64,000 bases of DNA, taken from the NCBI GenBank assembly GCA_963693305.1, contig OY855908.1, forward strand, positions 31,367,805-31,431,804. Reading direction: 5' to 3'. Within the stretch, counting starts at the first letter, position 1, and every line of letters begins with the position of its first letter. A program made the position numbers and the translations under genes. A model generated the notes under the pieces. It was not told the DNA's origin. It ran no database searches and was given only the letters and a program-made list of their open reading frames with translations. The DNA comes from Meandrina meandrites. Taxonomy: Eukaryota; Cnidaria; Anthozoa; Scleractinia; Meandrinidae. Below, piece by piece: positions 1-11,170 of this stretch.

Positions 1-135
1 TCATGCAACTCCATGGAAACTCTATGGAAGCTCTATGAAACTACATGGAACATCCATGGAAGCTCCATGAAACTCCATAGAAAATCCATTGAACACCATG
101 GAGTCTCCATGAAACTCCATCGAATTCCATCGATA
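1..135. repeat. Degenerate minisatellite, CTCCATGGAA-like unit
   Basis: Units of about 11-12 bases built on CTCCATG(G/A)AAA recur head to tail from the window edge to about 135, with substitutions in most copies. The array probably continues beyond the window. No coding potential is seen. Confidence 0.8.
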
Positions 136-983
136 ACCTTTATTTAAATACGATAAATGTTTATGTTTATAGAAAACACTACATGTAATCCTCGTTATAT
201 CTCAGTATGTATTGAGTGTTACTTGCCTAGCCATAAGAGATAATTTTTACACTTTGATAACAACTTTTTATCTTGTACTTTAAAAGCGCAAGCGATGTCA
301 AGCAACCTTCAGTGCATTCTGCATGGATTGGATAGCTTTGTCTCTACCAGTACCTAGCCACATATTGTTCTTTTAGTATCACTGGTTTAGTACATAGTGA
401 TGTACATACAACCTGTAACTACCTAACTTAAGGTGTCGGCCGAGCGGAGGCTTGGGGTGAGTAACCGTGACCAAAAGCGAAAAAGCAAACAAGAAAATAC
501 ATTTCACGCTGAAAAAAGGGTAGAGTGCATCATAAACAGACTATTGCGACTTGCCAAATAATAGTCTCAGTTTGCGTGAGCTATAGTGCATGGTGTGCCA
601 ACAACTTCGAAAAAAAATCAAGTTGAAAGCAACTAACGTTCGCGAAAATTTTCCGAATGTTGATCCACATTAATAACATGCCTCATACATGTATTGCAAC
701 ATGTAATTTGAAAACACCTTAGGAATGTTTTGAGGCTCAAATCACCAAAAAAATAACAACATCCAGTGATTGGCTCAGCCTCAGCTCAAAATTACATGTT
801 CTTATTAAAAAAATTGAGTGTATTGATATTGGTATATTAAGTTCTGTTTCTCACAAACCAGAAAAATACAATTACGGTTATACCTCATCATTATGGTGCA
901 GCTTAAAAAAAAAAGAATTTTCCAGCCGAAAGGCTAAATGAAATACCTCGAGCCTCCTGACAATAAATCGATAATCAAAGTAT
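136..983. other. Downstream flank of gene copy A
   Basis: No gene is seen here. Bases about 910-983 resemble 35285-35353, the flank of gene copy B (both have an aaggctaaa motif, then cctcctgacaat or cctcctaagaat), so they probably belong to the shared 3' UTR. A minus-strand AATAAA lies near 139-146, but I cannot say it is used. The rest is AT-rich unique-looking sequence. Confidence 0.5.
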
Positions 984-2758
984 TCACTCAAAAACATGTA
1001 CACAGTGTTTTCCTACATCAGTAATGAACAGTTGCCCAGCGGTTGACACAGAAACAGTCCAAGGATTTTCGAGTTTCCTGCCCGGTGATCCTGTTTTCGA
1101 ATTCACAAATTTTCCATCCAGTGTAAAAACTTGAATCCTGCCAATTTTACTGTCACAGACGATCAAGTTATTAAACTTGTCGACGGCGAGCCCAGTAGGA
1201 AGGTTCAACATATGAGAACCCTCTACACCAATATCATATTGATATACTCCTTCACTGTCAAATACTTTGACGCAGTGAGCCATCCTATAGGAGACATAGA
1301 ACCTGTCTTGATGATATAAAGCTAAACACGGGAACGCAGCACAGACTGGATCACGGACAGATTGTAACAATTCTGTACCGTCAAGGGATAGGACTTTGAC
1401 TGTGTTGTCAGCCCGGTCACATACCAACAGGCGTCCATCATCAGCGAAAGCGATGTCATATGGGTCGATCAAGTGTTCGCTCAAGATGTTTTTAATAAAC
1501 TGGCCGCTTTCAGTAAAACAAAAAATATCACGATTATCAACGATAGTGATGTCATTAGACTTGTTAAATGCAACTGCAATGGGCCTTTTTAGTTTCTTAG
1601 CAGCAGGTCCCTTCTGGCCATACTCTGTCAAATAAACTCCGTCTGAACTGAAAAGTTGTACCCTTTCATTATTATAATCAGCTACTGCAATGTTCCCTGT
1701 CTTGTCACTTATTGCAATATCACAGGGGTTATCAAATTTTCCTCGTGCTTTTCCACGTGACCCAAATGAAGCTACAGCTTGGTATTGATGTGGGGTCACG
1801 TGAACACTCCATGGACCACTAGTCAGCGGTTGACCATTAACTTCAATCACCACGTCATGATGTCCATGACGATCCGGTGTGTAGGTGACGCTATATTCAC
1901 CATCTCCGTTATCCTCAGCTTTTTTGTCGAGAATCTCTTCTGATGGACTGTTAACTTTAACAAAGATCTCATCGGTTTCACTACGACACTGTTCTCCCTC
2001 TGAATCTTTTGTTGTGATTGTAAAGCTAGCCTCTCTTCCAACTTCCGCTTGTTTTAAGCCTTTCCCATCCACCACTGACTGCAAAGGATCTGTAGTACTA
2101 ACAAAAACTTCACCCAGAAAGGGGCGTCTTACATTCTGGACATCCTCTATATTTGCCTTATAACGAACATGCAATGGTTTATAAATGTTCACTTTTGTTG
2201 CCTTGAGGATACCTTTACACCTTTCAATGACACGCTCTTGTGACTCTAGAATTTCAACGCTATTGTTTCTTTTTAAGATTGCCTCGCAATATTCCACAGA
2301 CGTTTTCAGTTGCGTAGCAGATATCTGAAAGTGTTCTAATTGTGTTGCGTGATCTCTTTGTTGCTGTTCTTCAATAACATCTAACTTTGTCACCATGGCT
2401 ATCTCGTGCTCCTTTAAAACTCGAATGAGTTCTTCAACAGTTGTTAGCACATTGTTTTGAGCTGCGACAATTTTCTCTCTGCTCTTCCTCAACAATTCTG
2501 TCGTTTTCTCCATTTGTGCGTCGTGATCAGCAATTTCCAACTTCATTTCCTGTACAAGCTCCTCCATCTTTAGTTTTTGTTCTTCCGCTGCTTGCTCGAT
2601 ATCCACCTTGGTGTGATGAGTGTGACGTGTTTGTCCACACTTGTCACAAATGCAAACTTTGCAGTTCTGACAATAATAATCGAGTCGCTCATTCTCGTGC
2701 TGTTTTTTTCTGCACATGTTAGAAGTCTCCGCCAACTCTTCCAGTTTCAAGCATTTAC
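984..2758 (-). CDS. Gene A last coding exon: B-box, coiled coil, filamin, NHL
   Basis: This exon encodes the C-terminal 590 residues of the gene A protein. Its parts in order are a B-box-type zinc finger (CQNCKVCICDKCGQTRHTHH region, exon residues about 12-50), a long coiled coil (about 50-160), an immunoglobulin-like filamin/ABP280 repeat (about 225-325, ending SGPWSVHV) and NHL beta-propeller repeats (about 330-588, with DIAISDKTGNIAVAD-type units). The last residues are KHCVHVFE. The order matches TRIM2/TRIM3/TRIM71-like proteins, but no RING is encoded. The open frame has no ATG at its start. It begins behind an acceptor (AG at 2760-2759) in phase 1, matching the HEPN exon donor at 3692. 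In TRIM-NHL proteins the NHL propeller binds RNA or protein; ligand and ubiquitin-ligase activity here are unknown. It is about 1 kb shorter than a full gene without its upstream exon. Confidence 0.85.
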
Positions 2759-3692
2759 CTTATCGAACATAACAATTATAAAAGAATACGATAATTAACA
2801 AAAGTTATATTATTAAAATTAACTGTGTTCAGTTTGTTGCAAGCATGGGACAAAGAGATCTTTTTGAGTCCCCGACTGAAACAGGTAGGGTTTTATAAAG
2901 TTTCATCGTCAGTTTTTACATCAGACTTCATCTTTGAGGTCGCTGGGCCCTAGTCAATCCGAACCTGTATACAAATGCAGGTTTGAATGTTTGAGCAAGA
3001 CAAAGATCCTGACTAACCAACAGCCTTCTAGGAAACTGGATTAGTTTACAAGAATGTACAAGTGAACGAACTAGTACTACGCCTATTCCACTGCGGATTG
3101 CCCCTGCCTCTTCATTTTGGTACAAGCTTGACTTTTGTGTGCGAAGTAAGCATAGGCATATGCTTTAGATTGTTTACAGCCCTCACTTTTCACGTATTTT
3201 TCGTTGATTGTTGAACACGGGCAAAGAATCGCGAGAAAAAATTCCCATTGGTTGAAAAGGAAAAGGTAAGGAAAAGTCTGCATACGAGCCTAGTGGCCCA
3301 TCAGGCCGGAGCTTATCCCGGTTTCCGTAGCATGAAGCGACTAGGAGTATTTCTACTCCCCCCTGGATGGGATGCCAATCCATCGCAGGGTTACCCCCAG
3401 CAGTAAATTCGCCGGTACCCATTTATATACCTGGGTGGAGAGAGGCACTATGAAGGTAAAGTGTCTTGCCCAAGAACACAACGCAGTGCCCCGGCCAGGG
3501 GTCGAACCCGGACCACCCGATCCGGAGTCCAGCGCACTAACCATTAGGCCACCGAGCCTCCAAGGCGACAAACAAGTAATCACCTTGATAACGGCCAGTA
3601 ATTTGTGCATCATGGCCTCTCACTTTTATTCGTTTGATAACCTCTATTGAATTAAGTTAACTCAAAAAATAAATTCAGCCATTACAGCTTAC
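2759..3692 (-). other. Gene A intron 2 (934 bp)
   Basis: On the minus strand this begins with donor GTAAGC (3692-3687) and ends with acceptor AG (2760-2759). It joins a phase-1 exon end (GAA G) to an exon start that restores a GGT codon. The interior has no gene and holds a SINE at 3266-3561. The same donor and acceptor positions are conserved in gene copy B. Confidence 0.7.
3266..3561 (-). mobile_element. tRNA-derived SINE, copy 1
   Basis: On the minus strand the head is tRNA-like, with a box A (TGGCCTAATGG) and a box B (GGTTCGACCCT) spaced as in a tRNA. It continues through a conserved body with ACCTGGGTGGAGAGAGGCAC and GGATGGGATGCCAATCCATC to a tail reading GGCCCATCAGGCCGGAGC on the plus strand. 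Two more copies are at 27010-27281 and 32987-33620. The body resembles conserved-domain SINEs of marine invertebrates; I cannot name the family. The target duplication is not clear here. Confidence 0.85.
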
Positions 3693-4418
3693 CTTCACCG
3701 CTTGGTTCCTTCCTTTTGTTCAAACTTGATGTTGTTAAATCGTCAAGCTTTTTCATGACATTTCTGATCTCGGTTCCGATCTCTTTCAGTTCATCTTTAA
3801 TGTTGTCTTCATCCTTTTTCCATTGACTGAGAAGTTCTTTGTAGTGATCTTCAATTTCGGGATCCATGCACTCAGTTTCTAAACTGTCGATAGCTGCTCT
3901 GTACTGAACTCCTCCCAGTCTCACCAGAGTATCCCGGATGTCTTGCCAGCAGGTGTTAAACGTTGCGTCATCAACCGAAGCGTGATCGGCATGAGCGTAC
4001 ACGGTGTTTCTAAAGTACTTAACACGAGCAATATCCGCCTCAAGAATTACGTCTGTTACAGCAGGAAGTGTGTCCCAGCCAGTTGCTGGAGAATGCAAGC
4101 CACATAAATTTCGTAAGAGAACCATCAAAAGGGTGGTGTCAAAATTACTTGACGACACTGATGAAGGAATGGCAGGAAAGAGCTTTCCCCATTGTGTTGC
4201 ATTGATAATTTTCCTTGCTCTGAGTGATTGTAACGTGGTTTTATTTGCCGCCAAAACTGTGTGAAGATTTGCTGGTGCATGAATGGCGTCAAATGTGTCC
4301 CTGAGGGCCTGGGCGCCAACATCAACCAGCAGGCGACATAAGCGAGCGTAGTTTGTTGTCTCTTTACTAGAAGAAGCTGTTGGTGCTGCGCTAGCCATGC
4401 TGTTGGCCAATCTTTAAA
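3693..4418 (-). CDS. Gene A HEPN exon (DZIP3-type HEPN domain)
   Basis: Coding begins at the ATG 4398-4396 (MASAAPT...). An in-frame TTG further upstream is not a likely start in an animal gene. The exon encodes 235 residues. The alpha-helical HEPN domain (about 15-180) resembles the DZIP3-type HEPN of vertebrate DZIP3 and cnidarian relatives. It carries the HEPN signature R-N-x4-H at residues 130-136 (RNTVYAH), the R-x4-6-H motif found in nuclease-type HEPN domains. A charged helix (about 185-225) follows, then the donor. Reading through the donor meets a stop after two codons. The 5' edge is an acceptor with a long pyrimidine tract (AG at 4420-4419). RNA binding or cleavage is a family-based inference; the active motif looks intact. 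Confidence 0.8.
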
Positions 4419-5527
4419 CTTGAAAAAAAAAACATCAAAAACATCAGGTTTGCAATTTGGTGGGTGAAAGACGGTCGGGTAAAAATGCAGACTGTGGAAT
4501 GCAAAGTGCAGAGAGCAAACTGCAAAAGTGGAAACTTGAGTGGAAAAAAATTGATGGTTCCCAATTTCATAGAGCGGCCAATCGAAGTGTGAGCGTTAGA
4601 CCCGTTTGTGGTTGTGCAAAATTCGTGCAAAACAGGCAAATTTGCATACGCGACTAGAAATATTATCAACCGTGGAATTTTGGCTTCAACTTTCATTTTT
4701 AAGCATTTTCATTCACCAAAACTTGATATGCGATCATTGTCATTTACGCATTCTAGTTGAGAGTCCACGATGCGCTATTTCTCAGCCATTCCTGTGCTTG
4801 TTTATCGGTAACTTAATTTATGCAAAGACACGCGAAACCACGAAAATGTCTAGCGGCACCGAAACTGGTTAATAGAGCTCGACATTCCTGAGCATTTTAC
4901 TGACCTTTCCTCCGTTTTTAAACAGCAAAATATTAACGAGTACAAAATAAGAAATCTTGCTACTTTTATAACTAAAAAACAACGCAAATTAATAAGTTTC
5001 GACGTCACCGGACACGCGTCTTTGCATCAATTAAACTATTACATCTTTCTTTTGTCAAGCGACAAGAACAAGGCGTTTTCCTCCGCTGGGAACTTGACTC
5101 TTTTATTATGCAAATTCTGCGAAAAAAGGTTTTATTGTTTCGTCCACCAACATGGCCGCCTTGTCACGTGGTTGAAAACCAAGAATATGGCGCTCAAGTC
5201 AAAACGAAAGAGACATCTGTTACCTCGATAAACGGAAACCGATCTGGGCCTTTTTATTTTCCCTGTGAACGTTTCATATACCGAAATCGATAAATTGGCG
5301 AATAGGTTAAGTTTTAAGGTTATAAGTCTATTAAATTCAAGAAAGTGCAAGTCAGGTGACTTGATGAAGACTTGAAACTGTCTTACGAGCTAGAAACTAC
5401 GTTGTCCATACCTGAGTTTATCAGACCGCATGCATGCCTGGTGTGTTAACTCAATGCTGCAGGCATGCTGTCAGGATCAGAAATATGTAATTTCAGTTCA
5501 AATTTGACTCCAAAATCAAAGAAACAC
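4419..5527 (-). other. Gene A putative intron 1
   Basis: This lies between a donor-like CACAG|GTGTGT (exon end at 5530) and the acceptor at 4420-4419. Both signals are conserved in copy B (60225 and 59564). No coding sequence is seen. Bases 5060-5165 are a dispersed repeat also found at 21666-21790 (shared tccgctgggaact, caaattctgcgaaaaa and catggccgccttgtcacgtgg). Bases about 5165-5365 match 59905-60100 of copy B. Confidence 0.6.
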
Positions 5528-5945
5528 ACCTGTGAATTCAGATCTCCTGTGATTGAAATCCTACGCACACCCAAGCAGTCGACAAACAGGAACTGACTCG
5601 ATCGTCGTATACGGATACGCACTCGTAGTGAAGCTCAGTTGACGAGAGACCGAGTTAATGATTTTCTGCTGTGTTCAGTGGAAGAGAACATTCATTTGCT
5701 TGCTTTGTGGTTAGGAAATTATCTCTAAAGTATGGAAGATAGAACAACTAAAAAGTAACTAGTGATGTTCGCCCGGCCTTGAACTACGAGACTTTCTTGG
5801 ATGCAAATTCCTGACATACCGTATACCCACAGGACATCGAATGATGACCTCTCTTCGGGGGTGGTGTGCTTGACTTGGAGTGAAAAGCATGTTTCACAAG
5901 AATTAAGAGCTGAAAAAAGCGTATGTGCAAAAGGGAGCTGAAAAA
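5528..5945 (-). promoter_or_regulatory. Gene A 5' UTR exon and upstream region
   Basis: This block is conserved with 60223-60645 upstream of copy B, for example gattttctgctgtgttcag, cacgagactttct-type and catgtttcacaag stretches, although neither copy has a long open frame here. It ends on the 4.4-kb side with a splice-donor consensus. I infer a non-coding first exon plus core promoter. No TATA box or defined start site can be fixed from sequence alone. Similarity stops near 5945 and 60645, marking the edge of the duplicated unit. Confidence 0.5.
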
Positions 5946-6639
5946 GGGGGGTACCCGTGTCGCAATGCCGCATGCTTCTGAGGACCGAAGTCGCCTAACC
6001 AACGGCTGTATATGTTAATGTCGTTTTTTGCAATGTTTTTTTAATGCCACCAAATCTTTAAATTTTCCGAGTATACTCTTACATCCCCTAAAACAACGGA
6101 ACGATGGTTATGATTGTCTTTCTTTTCCACTGTAAGTTCATTTTTATCACATCTTAGCAGCTTGTGTCACGGTTTAGTCATTTTCGAGGACGTAAACACC
6201 ATAAGAAGAATCATTATTTCAAGAAACTTACATATTACGAGAATCCTTATTAGAAGAAACTGTTCTGTCAGATAGCCGTACTGCGGAGCGGTAGTTGCAT
6301 CAGGCTTCGCAAAAATTAACAAAGAGCGGTGAATCCGTGCGCTGTTATGGGTTCGGGGAGATCTCTGAAACGTTTGATGCGAATCGAAATTTAGGAAGCC
6401 TTTGAAATGAGTCACGATATTTGCTTCGGTCGGAGTATCAATCGATGTTACTAGCTACTGTTTCCGTTTAACTAGGCTGCGTGAATCACTTCAAATAGTA
6501 TTCCCACCCCTAACTAAACCAAGATATAGTAATGAATAAATTTTATGCTTCAGCGTTCCCTTAACTGAAACGAGGTTGAGTCAGGCGACTTAATTGCGAA
6601 CATTTGATAGCTGACAAATGCTCAAGTAGTTTTAAATTG
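5946..6639. other. Intergenic, nothing recognised
   Basis: AT-rich sequence with only short open frames and no recognised repeat. Confidence 0.5.
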
Positions 6640-7050
6640 AAAAGCTTGAAACAAATCCAAAATTTGGTACCTTAAAACTACATCCGTTCCGATTGCGTGT
6701 TTTCCGAACGGTGCACCGGCTTTGAGAGTATTGTCACAATCCTTAAAAGGAACCAGTCAACTGAAGAGGACGAATATCGCGAATCGCCTTAGGTGTCGTT
6801 CAATCCAGTGATCAAACCAATAGGCAGCTAAACTGGGTACTTAATGCTATCTCGAACGACTACTAAAAGCAAGTTTAATTGCTAAATATTGTCAGGTGTT
6901 TTCACTCAGTATGAGAGGTTTGTTTGTCTCTCAAAAGAAGAGAATTTAATACAGCAAGTATTATGACAAGAGAATGTTTATTTCGAACTCGCTGCCATCA
7001 AGATTCGGGTATAAATTGAGGCTGATCTATCCCAATATTTATCACTAATT
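6640..7050 (+). repeat. Direct repeat, copy 1 (uninterrupted)
   Basis: The segment runs from about ttggtaccttaaaactacat through ttgcgtgttttccgaacgg, ccagtgatcaaaccaatagg and tttcgaactcgctgccat. The same blocks in the same order occur between 8080 and 11170, where two insertions split them. The repeat has no open frame of note and its origin is unknown. Confidence 0.75.
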
Positions 7051-7141
7051 TATATGTTCACCAAGTGAATAGCAATTCCTTTCCGTTTATTTAGGTAATT
7101 ATTTGTTTAGGGCACGTCAAAAATTGTCACATATATAGAGG

Positions 7142-7284
7142 ATAATACATGGTTTCGCGGAGATATGAAATTTATCTTCGAGTGTTCAAATCGATAGCTC
7201 ACGAGTGAGCGCAGCGAACGAGTGAGATATCGGATTTGAACACGAGAAGATAAATTTCATATCTCCAAGCAACCATGTATTATT
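7142..7284. repeat. Long imperfect hairpin
   Basis: The left arm (ataatacatggtt...ggagatatgaaat) is followed by its near complement (atttcatatctcc...aaccatgtattat) around a short GC-richer centre. The arm core gaaatttatcttcgagtgtt also appears as its complement at about 51878-51900, so this is a dispersed hairpin family, probably a small inverted-repeat element. Confidence 0.7.
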
Positions 7285-7317
7285 CTTTTTATTATATAAA
7301 CCTACTAATTACGATGT

Positions 7318-7610
7318 TTTTGACGATTTTCCGAAGATTTCCGAAGATTTCCGAAAATTTTTAAAATGTTGTCCGAAGGTTGTACGAATGTTTCCGAACA
7401 TTTCCCGAAAATCTCCGAAGTTTTCCGACGATTGCCGAAGATTGCCGAGGAAGATCCGAAGATTTTTCGACTTAATATCGATTTACTTTGGCTCATTGAG
7501 CATTGGAACATGGCAAACTCTGCAAGCTGATTGGTCAAAAATGATATCACACATGTGTGGATATCATTTTTATCCACACGTGTGATACCATTTTTCTCGA
7601 TTTGCTACCA
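7318..7610. repeat. TTTCCGAAGAT minisatellite and inverted repeat
   Basis: Degenerate 11-base units (TTTCCGAAGAT and variants) run from about 7318 to 7470. They are followed at 7545-7600 by an inverted repeat, atcacacatgtgtggata paired with tatccacacgtgtgat. Together with the hairpin just upstream this may be one composite non-autonomous element. Confidence 0.6.
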
Positions 7611-8079
7611 CTCGCTAAAGCACTACAGTTTATATAATAAGTATATATATATTACGTCAGTCTCCTTGGCCACCCAATGGCGGAGGCAATATCTTATCAA
7701 GTCGCGGCAGGCCAGCAGCTATTAATTAAATTGTTTAAGACGTCAGCAAAGAATGAATTTACTTTGTTATCTATTTATAGATAACAAATACCCAATTCAC
7801 ACCAACAAAACATGTTTAGTTAAACCAGGTTAAACAAAATGAAAATCAGCAACAGAAGACTAATAGACTAAATTTTGTATAGGGTTCCAGTAAGCGGAAA
7901 CTTGCGATTTCATTGTGTCAAATTTGAAGTCGACAAACAGCAGTTAGCAACTTCTATGAAGAAAACATTTTTAAACCGTGTTTAACTAAACAGCCTTTAA
8001 ACGTGTTTAACCTTTGGTGTGAATGGGGTAAAAGTAAATTCATATCTTGCTGACGTGTTGGGCTTCAACGTCAATGACA
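7611..8079. other. Intergenic, nothing recognised
   Basis: No gene or clear repeat apart from a short TA-rich run near 7640-7655. Confidence 0.45.
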
Positions 8080-8121
8080 TTTGATAGTTTCGGTACCTTG
8101 AGACTACATCATTCCATTTAA

Positions 8122-8777
8122 GGACGTTCGCGCTAATTGTTTATGCGCATCCTTACTGCGCACGTAATTCCTGTCGCAACGCTACGCCACGTCATGCATC
8201 GAGCGCGCGCGCTGAGGAAACTTTCCAACCACATATAGGGTGAGTAGCCGTTGCGTTAACTACGCTTGCAGTTTGCTAGCTTAAATGGTCGGTGATCCCA
8301 ACTTTTTTCTTAACAGATCACTTTTGTTAACGATTATCTACGTTTTGTGAGAAAACGAAAAAAATCTATCGATTAAAAGGTTGATTTTTTTGCCCCACGC
8401 ACGTTCGAATTTCGCTTTTTGATCTTTTCGTTTTGCCGTACGACGGGTTCAAATGCCTCTTCCAGGGCTAAGTTTTGCATAAAAGATGGCAACACTTAAA
8501 ATTATTTACGCAACAGACGCACTTCTTCAAAATATCACCAAGATCGTTTGCCTCCGTTTTCTCATCATCGATAATTTAAACTACAAACCTTGAATGCCGT
8601 GCGAAATTACGTGCGCCAATTTTTCAAAATCAGGGCAGTTTTCTACAGACTTTATCTCTGAAACGAAGTCGGTGACCCCCACTTTTTTTTGTATTTCTGA
8701 CACAAGTAACTCATCATCCGTCCTCAGTAAAAATTTTAGAAAAATCTATCGACTAGAAAATTTTCGCGCGAACGTCC
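8122..8777. mobile_element. Non-autonomous DNA element with TTAA target duplication
   Basis: Terminal inverted repeats GGACGTTCGCGC lie at both ends, flanked by TTAA at 8118-8121 and 8778-8781. The uninterrupted repeat copy at 6640-7050 lacks this segment, which confirms an insertion. TTAA duplication is typical of the piggyBac and Kolobok superfamilies. No transposase is encoded. Internal phrases such as cggtgaccccca recur near 10152, suggesting an older relative there. Confidence 0.8.
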
Positions 8778-9328
8778 TTAATTGCGTGTTTTCCGAACGG
8801 TGCAGAACTTCAGAAGTACTGCATGCAATTCATCGCAAGCCTTCAAAGGAGCCAGTTTACTGTGAAAGCTGAATCGCTCGAGGTGCTCTTCAATCCAGTG
8901 ATCAAACCAATAGGTTGCTAAACTGGGTGCTTTAGTTTGATGTTATCTCTAACGAACAGTAAAAGCAATTTTAATTGCTAACTATTTTCAAGTGTTTTTA
9001 CACAGTATGAAAGGTTTTATATTCGTCTTTCAAAAGAAAAGAATGTGTCCAAAACTTCTTGTTAGCAATAACAGAATAGCGAATTTGAAAAACGGCATGA
9101 CTTAAGCCATCTTCAGTTTATTGAGAATAATGCACAAACACTATATATATATAGGTAGCTTACAAAGACAAAAATAGAAATGCTGATCACATGCTTATGT
9201 GACAATGAAAATTACAACAATAGATGGACTAAAAAAAGCCGTTACAAAGTGTCAGGTACTGTCTGATACGAATACCGTTACAAATTGTAGGTATTGTCTA
9301 AAATTAAAAAAAAAATAAACAGACTAAG

Positions 9329-11021
9329 ACCACAGGCAGACCACCCAATGGCCGTGTTTTCACGACACCGATTGTCTCGCTTAACATTCCTGAATGTGCT
9401 TTGTTTACAGACATCGTTAAGCGACTTAAAAGTGATAGGTGTTTTCATGAGTGAGATTTAAGTAACTTGAGGAGGGCAGCAGCGCAACTAAATCAATTTG
9501 AATAATGGCGGGAGATGCCGAAGAAGCTCGCATGTGCGTCTTCGCTTCTTTTCATTAGTGTGTTTATGCGCTTTATTTGGCGAGAACATTTCCGTTTCTC
9601 GAGGAATATGTTCCAGTTTGTTTGCAATTTTGTTAGACCAAATCTACTACGACATGGCATGAACATGCGACGAGCGATTCCTGTGGAAAAGCGAGTATGT
9701 CATGCTTTGTGGCGGCTTGCAACAGAAAATTCATACAGGACTTGTTTTTGGAGTTGGAAGATGCACTGAACTAAAATTAAAAGACGAGTTTTGCTCAGCA
9801 CTAAGTTCCCAAGAGGCATAAAAAAGAATGCGTGTTCTATTTCCGATTTGACAGCCTTGTCAGATGAATGACCGTAAGTTGCTTTTCATTGGCAGAAATT
9901 AATTGCCGATTCGCTTAAGGAGGCTCACAATCATTATGGTTTCCAGCACTTTTCCAGTTCTTAAACTTTGATGGGTCAGTACTACAATTCGTTATCAGTT
10001 GCTGCTACAATAATGATATCAAACAAATGTGCAGTCATTTCTGAACAAGTTGTAGCCATTTTCATGACGTCATTGGTTACCATAGCAACAGTTTAGCCTG
10101 TTAAAAACACCCTTAATTTTGCCTTTAAGTGCTTATAACTCAAAAACGAGCACGGTGACCCCCATTTTTTATTTCTGAATAATGATGAGCATATAAAGAT
10201 GCAACTTTTTACAAAGTTAAAAAAATTTCTATCTAGCGGTTTCAGAGCCACCTTAAATTTTCGGAAATTTCGATAATGTACAATAATGCTTCGAACTTAA
10301 ATGGAATATTTCGAAGGATCGAATTCACGGACTTGATCACGACTTAATGCAGCTTCTCAAGACTTCAGAAAGGAAAATGGTAATGTACAATATTGCTTCG
10401 AACTTGAATGGAATTTTTAGAAGGATCAGTAAAGCCACTGAGTGAAAAATTGACTGCAAAAAGCCGTCGGGCTAAAATTAAAACTTATGCTTTAGCGTGA
10501 ATAATGCAGGATCTCACGGCTTCAAAAATGTGCAGAATTTTGAAGCTTTTGAATACATAAGTAGCTACATCTTGAAATGAGAATTAATCTAAAACAAGTT
10601 TCTTTCAAGTTTCTTTCATTTGTCCAGTTTACATTTGGAATTTTAGGCTTTTGAAGCGAATTGATTTGAAAAGCACATGGTGACATCTTTCGAATTCGCT
10701 GAGTTTGGCACCAATCATATTGAGAAAGCTGTATGCATGATTTCAGCATGGATTTTCTCCCTTTCTTCTCTTACCGGCCTTCGGCCGAAAGTAATTTCGT
10801 AAAAAGGAGCTTAAAACTGCCCGCGCAGGCGAAAAAACACGACACATGAGTCGATTAACATTTCATTTAATTTTATTGAGATATTCAGAGCGAAATGTAG
10901 TTTAGATATGTAATTTTCGGAGCTTTATTCGCAACCCTCATAGATTTCAATATTTCCTTTGTTCGTCTCATGTCAACAAATATTAATTAACCACGAACAC
11001 ATTGGGTGGTCTGCCTGTGGT
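9329..11021. mobile_element. 1.7-kb element with perfect 22-bp terminal inverted repeats
   Basis: Both ends carry the same 22 bases in inverted orientation (9329-9350 and 11000-11021, beginning ACCACAGGCAGACC). The interior has only short open frames. It holds a direct repeat of about 50 bases (10273-10325 and 10380-10430, atgtacaata and gcttcgaactt) and a palindromic ccggccttcggccg near 10774. No target duplication is clear, so the superfamily is not assigned. A non-autonomous DNA transposon is the best reading. Confidence 0.6.
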
Positions 11022-11170
11022 TTAAATGTTGAATTTCTGTGTTTTAATAATGTAAAAGCTTAGGATGTTTTAGTAGAATCTAAGATTTTGAAACAGTCAG
11101 AGGTGTACTGGTTTTTACAATTAGGAGAACTATTTCGAACTTGCTGCCATTTAGATTCACCTATCCCAGT

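Larger units (their letters stand above)
8080..11170 (+). repeat. Direct repeat, copy 2 (interrupted twice)
   Basis: This holds the blocks of 6640-7050 in the same order: 8090-8117 (ggtaccttgagactacatc), 8782-9045 (ttgcgtgttttccgaacgg to the tttcaaaagaaaag region) and 11130-11165 (tttcgaacttgctgccat). The gaps are an element at 8122-8777 and a larger insertion including 9329-11021. The two copies therefore predate both insertions. Confidence 0.7.

Noticed and set aside
2748..2750. Translation start of the NHL exon at TTG 2750-2748
   Set aside because: TTG is not a normal start in animals. The conserved acceptor and matching phase with the HEPN exon explain the open 5' end.
5022..5350. Overlapping short frames on both strands
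   Set aside because: They fall in intron 1 of gene A, partly in a dispersed repeat, and the match with copy B is not codon-like.
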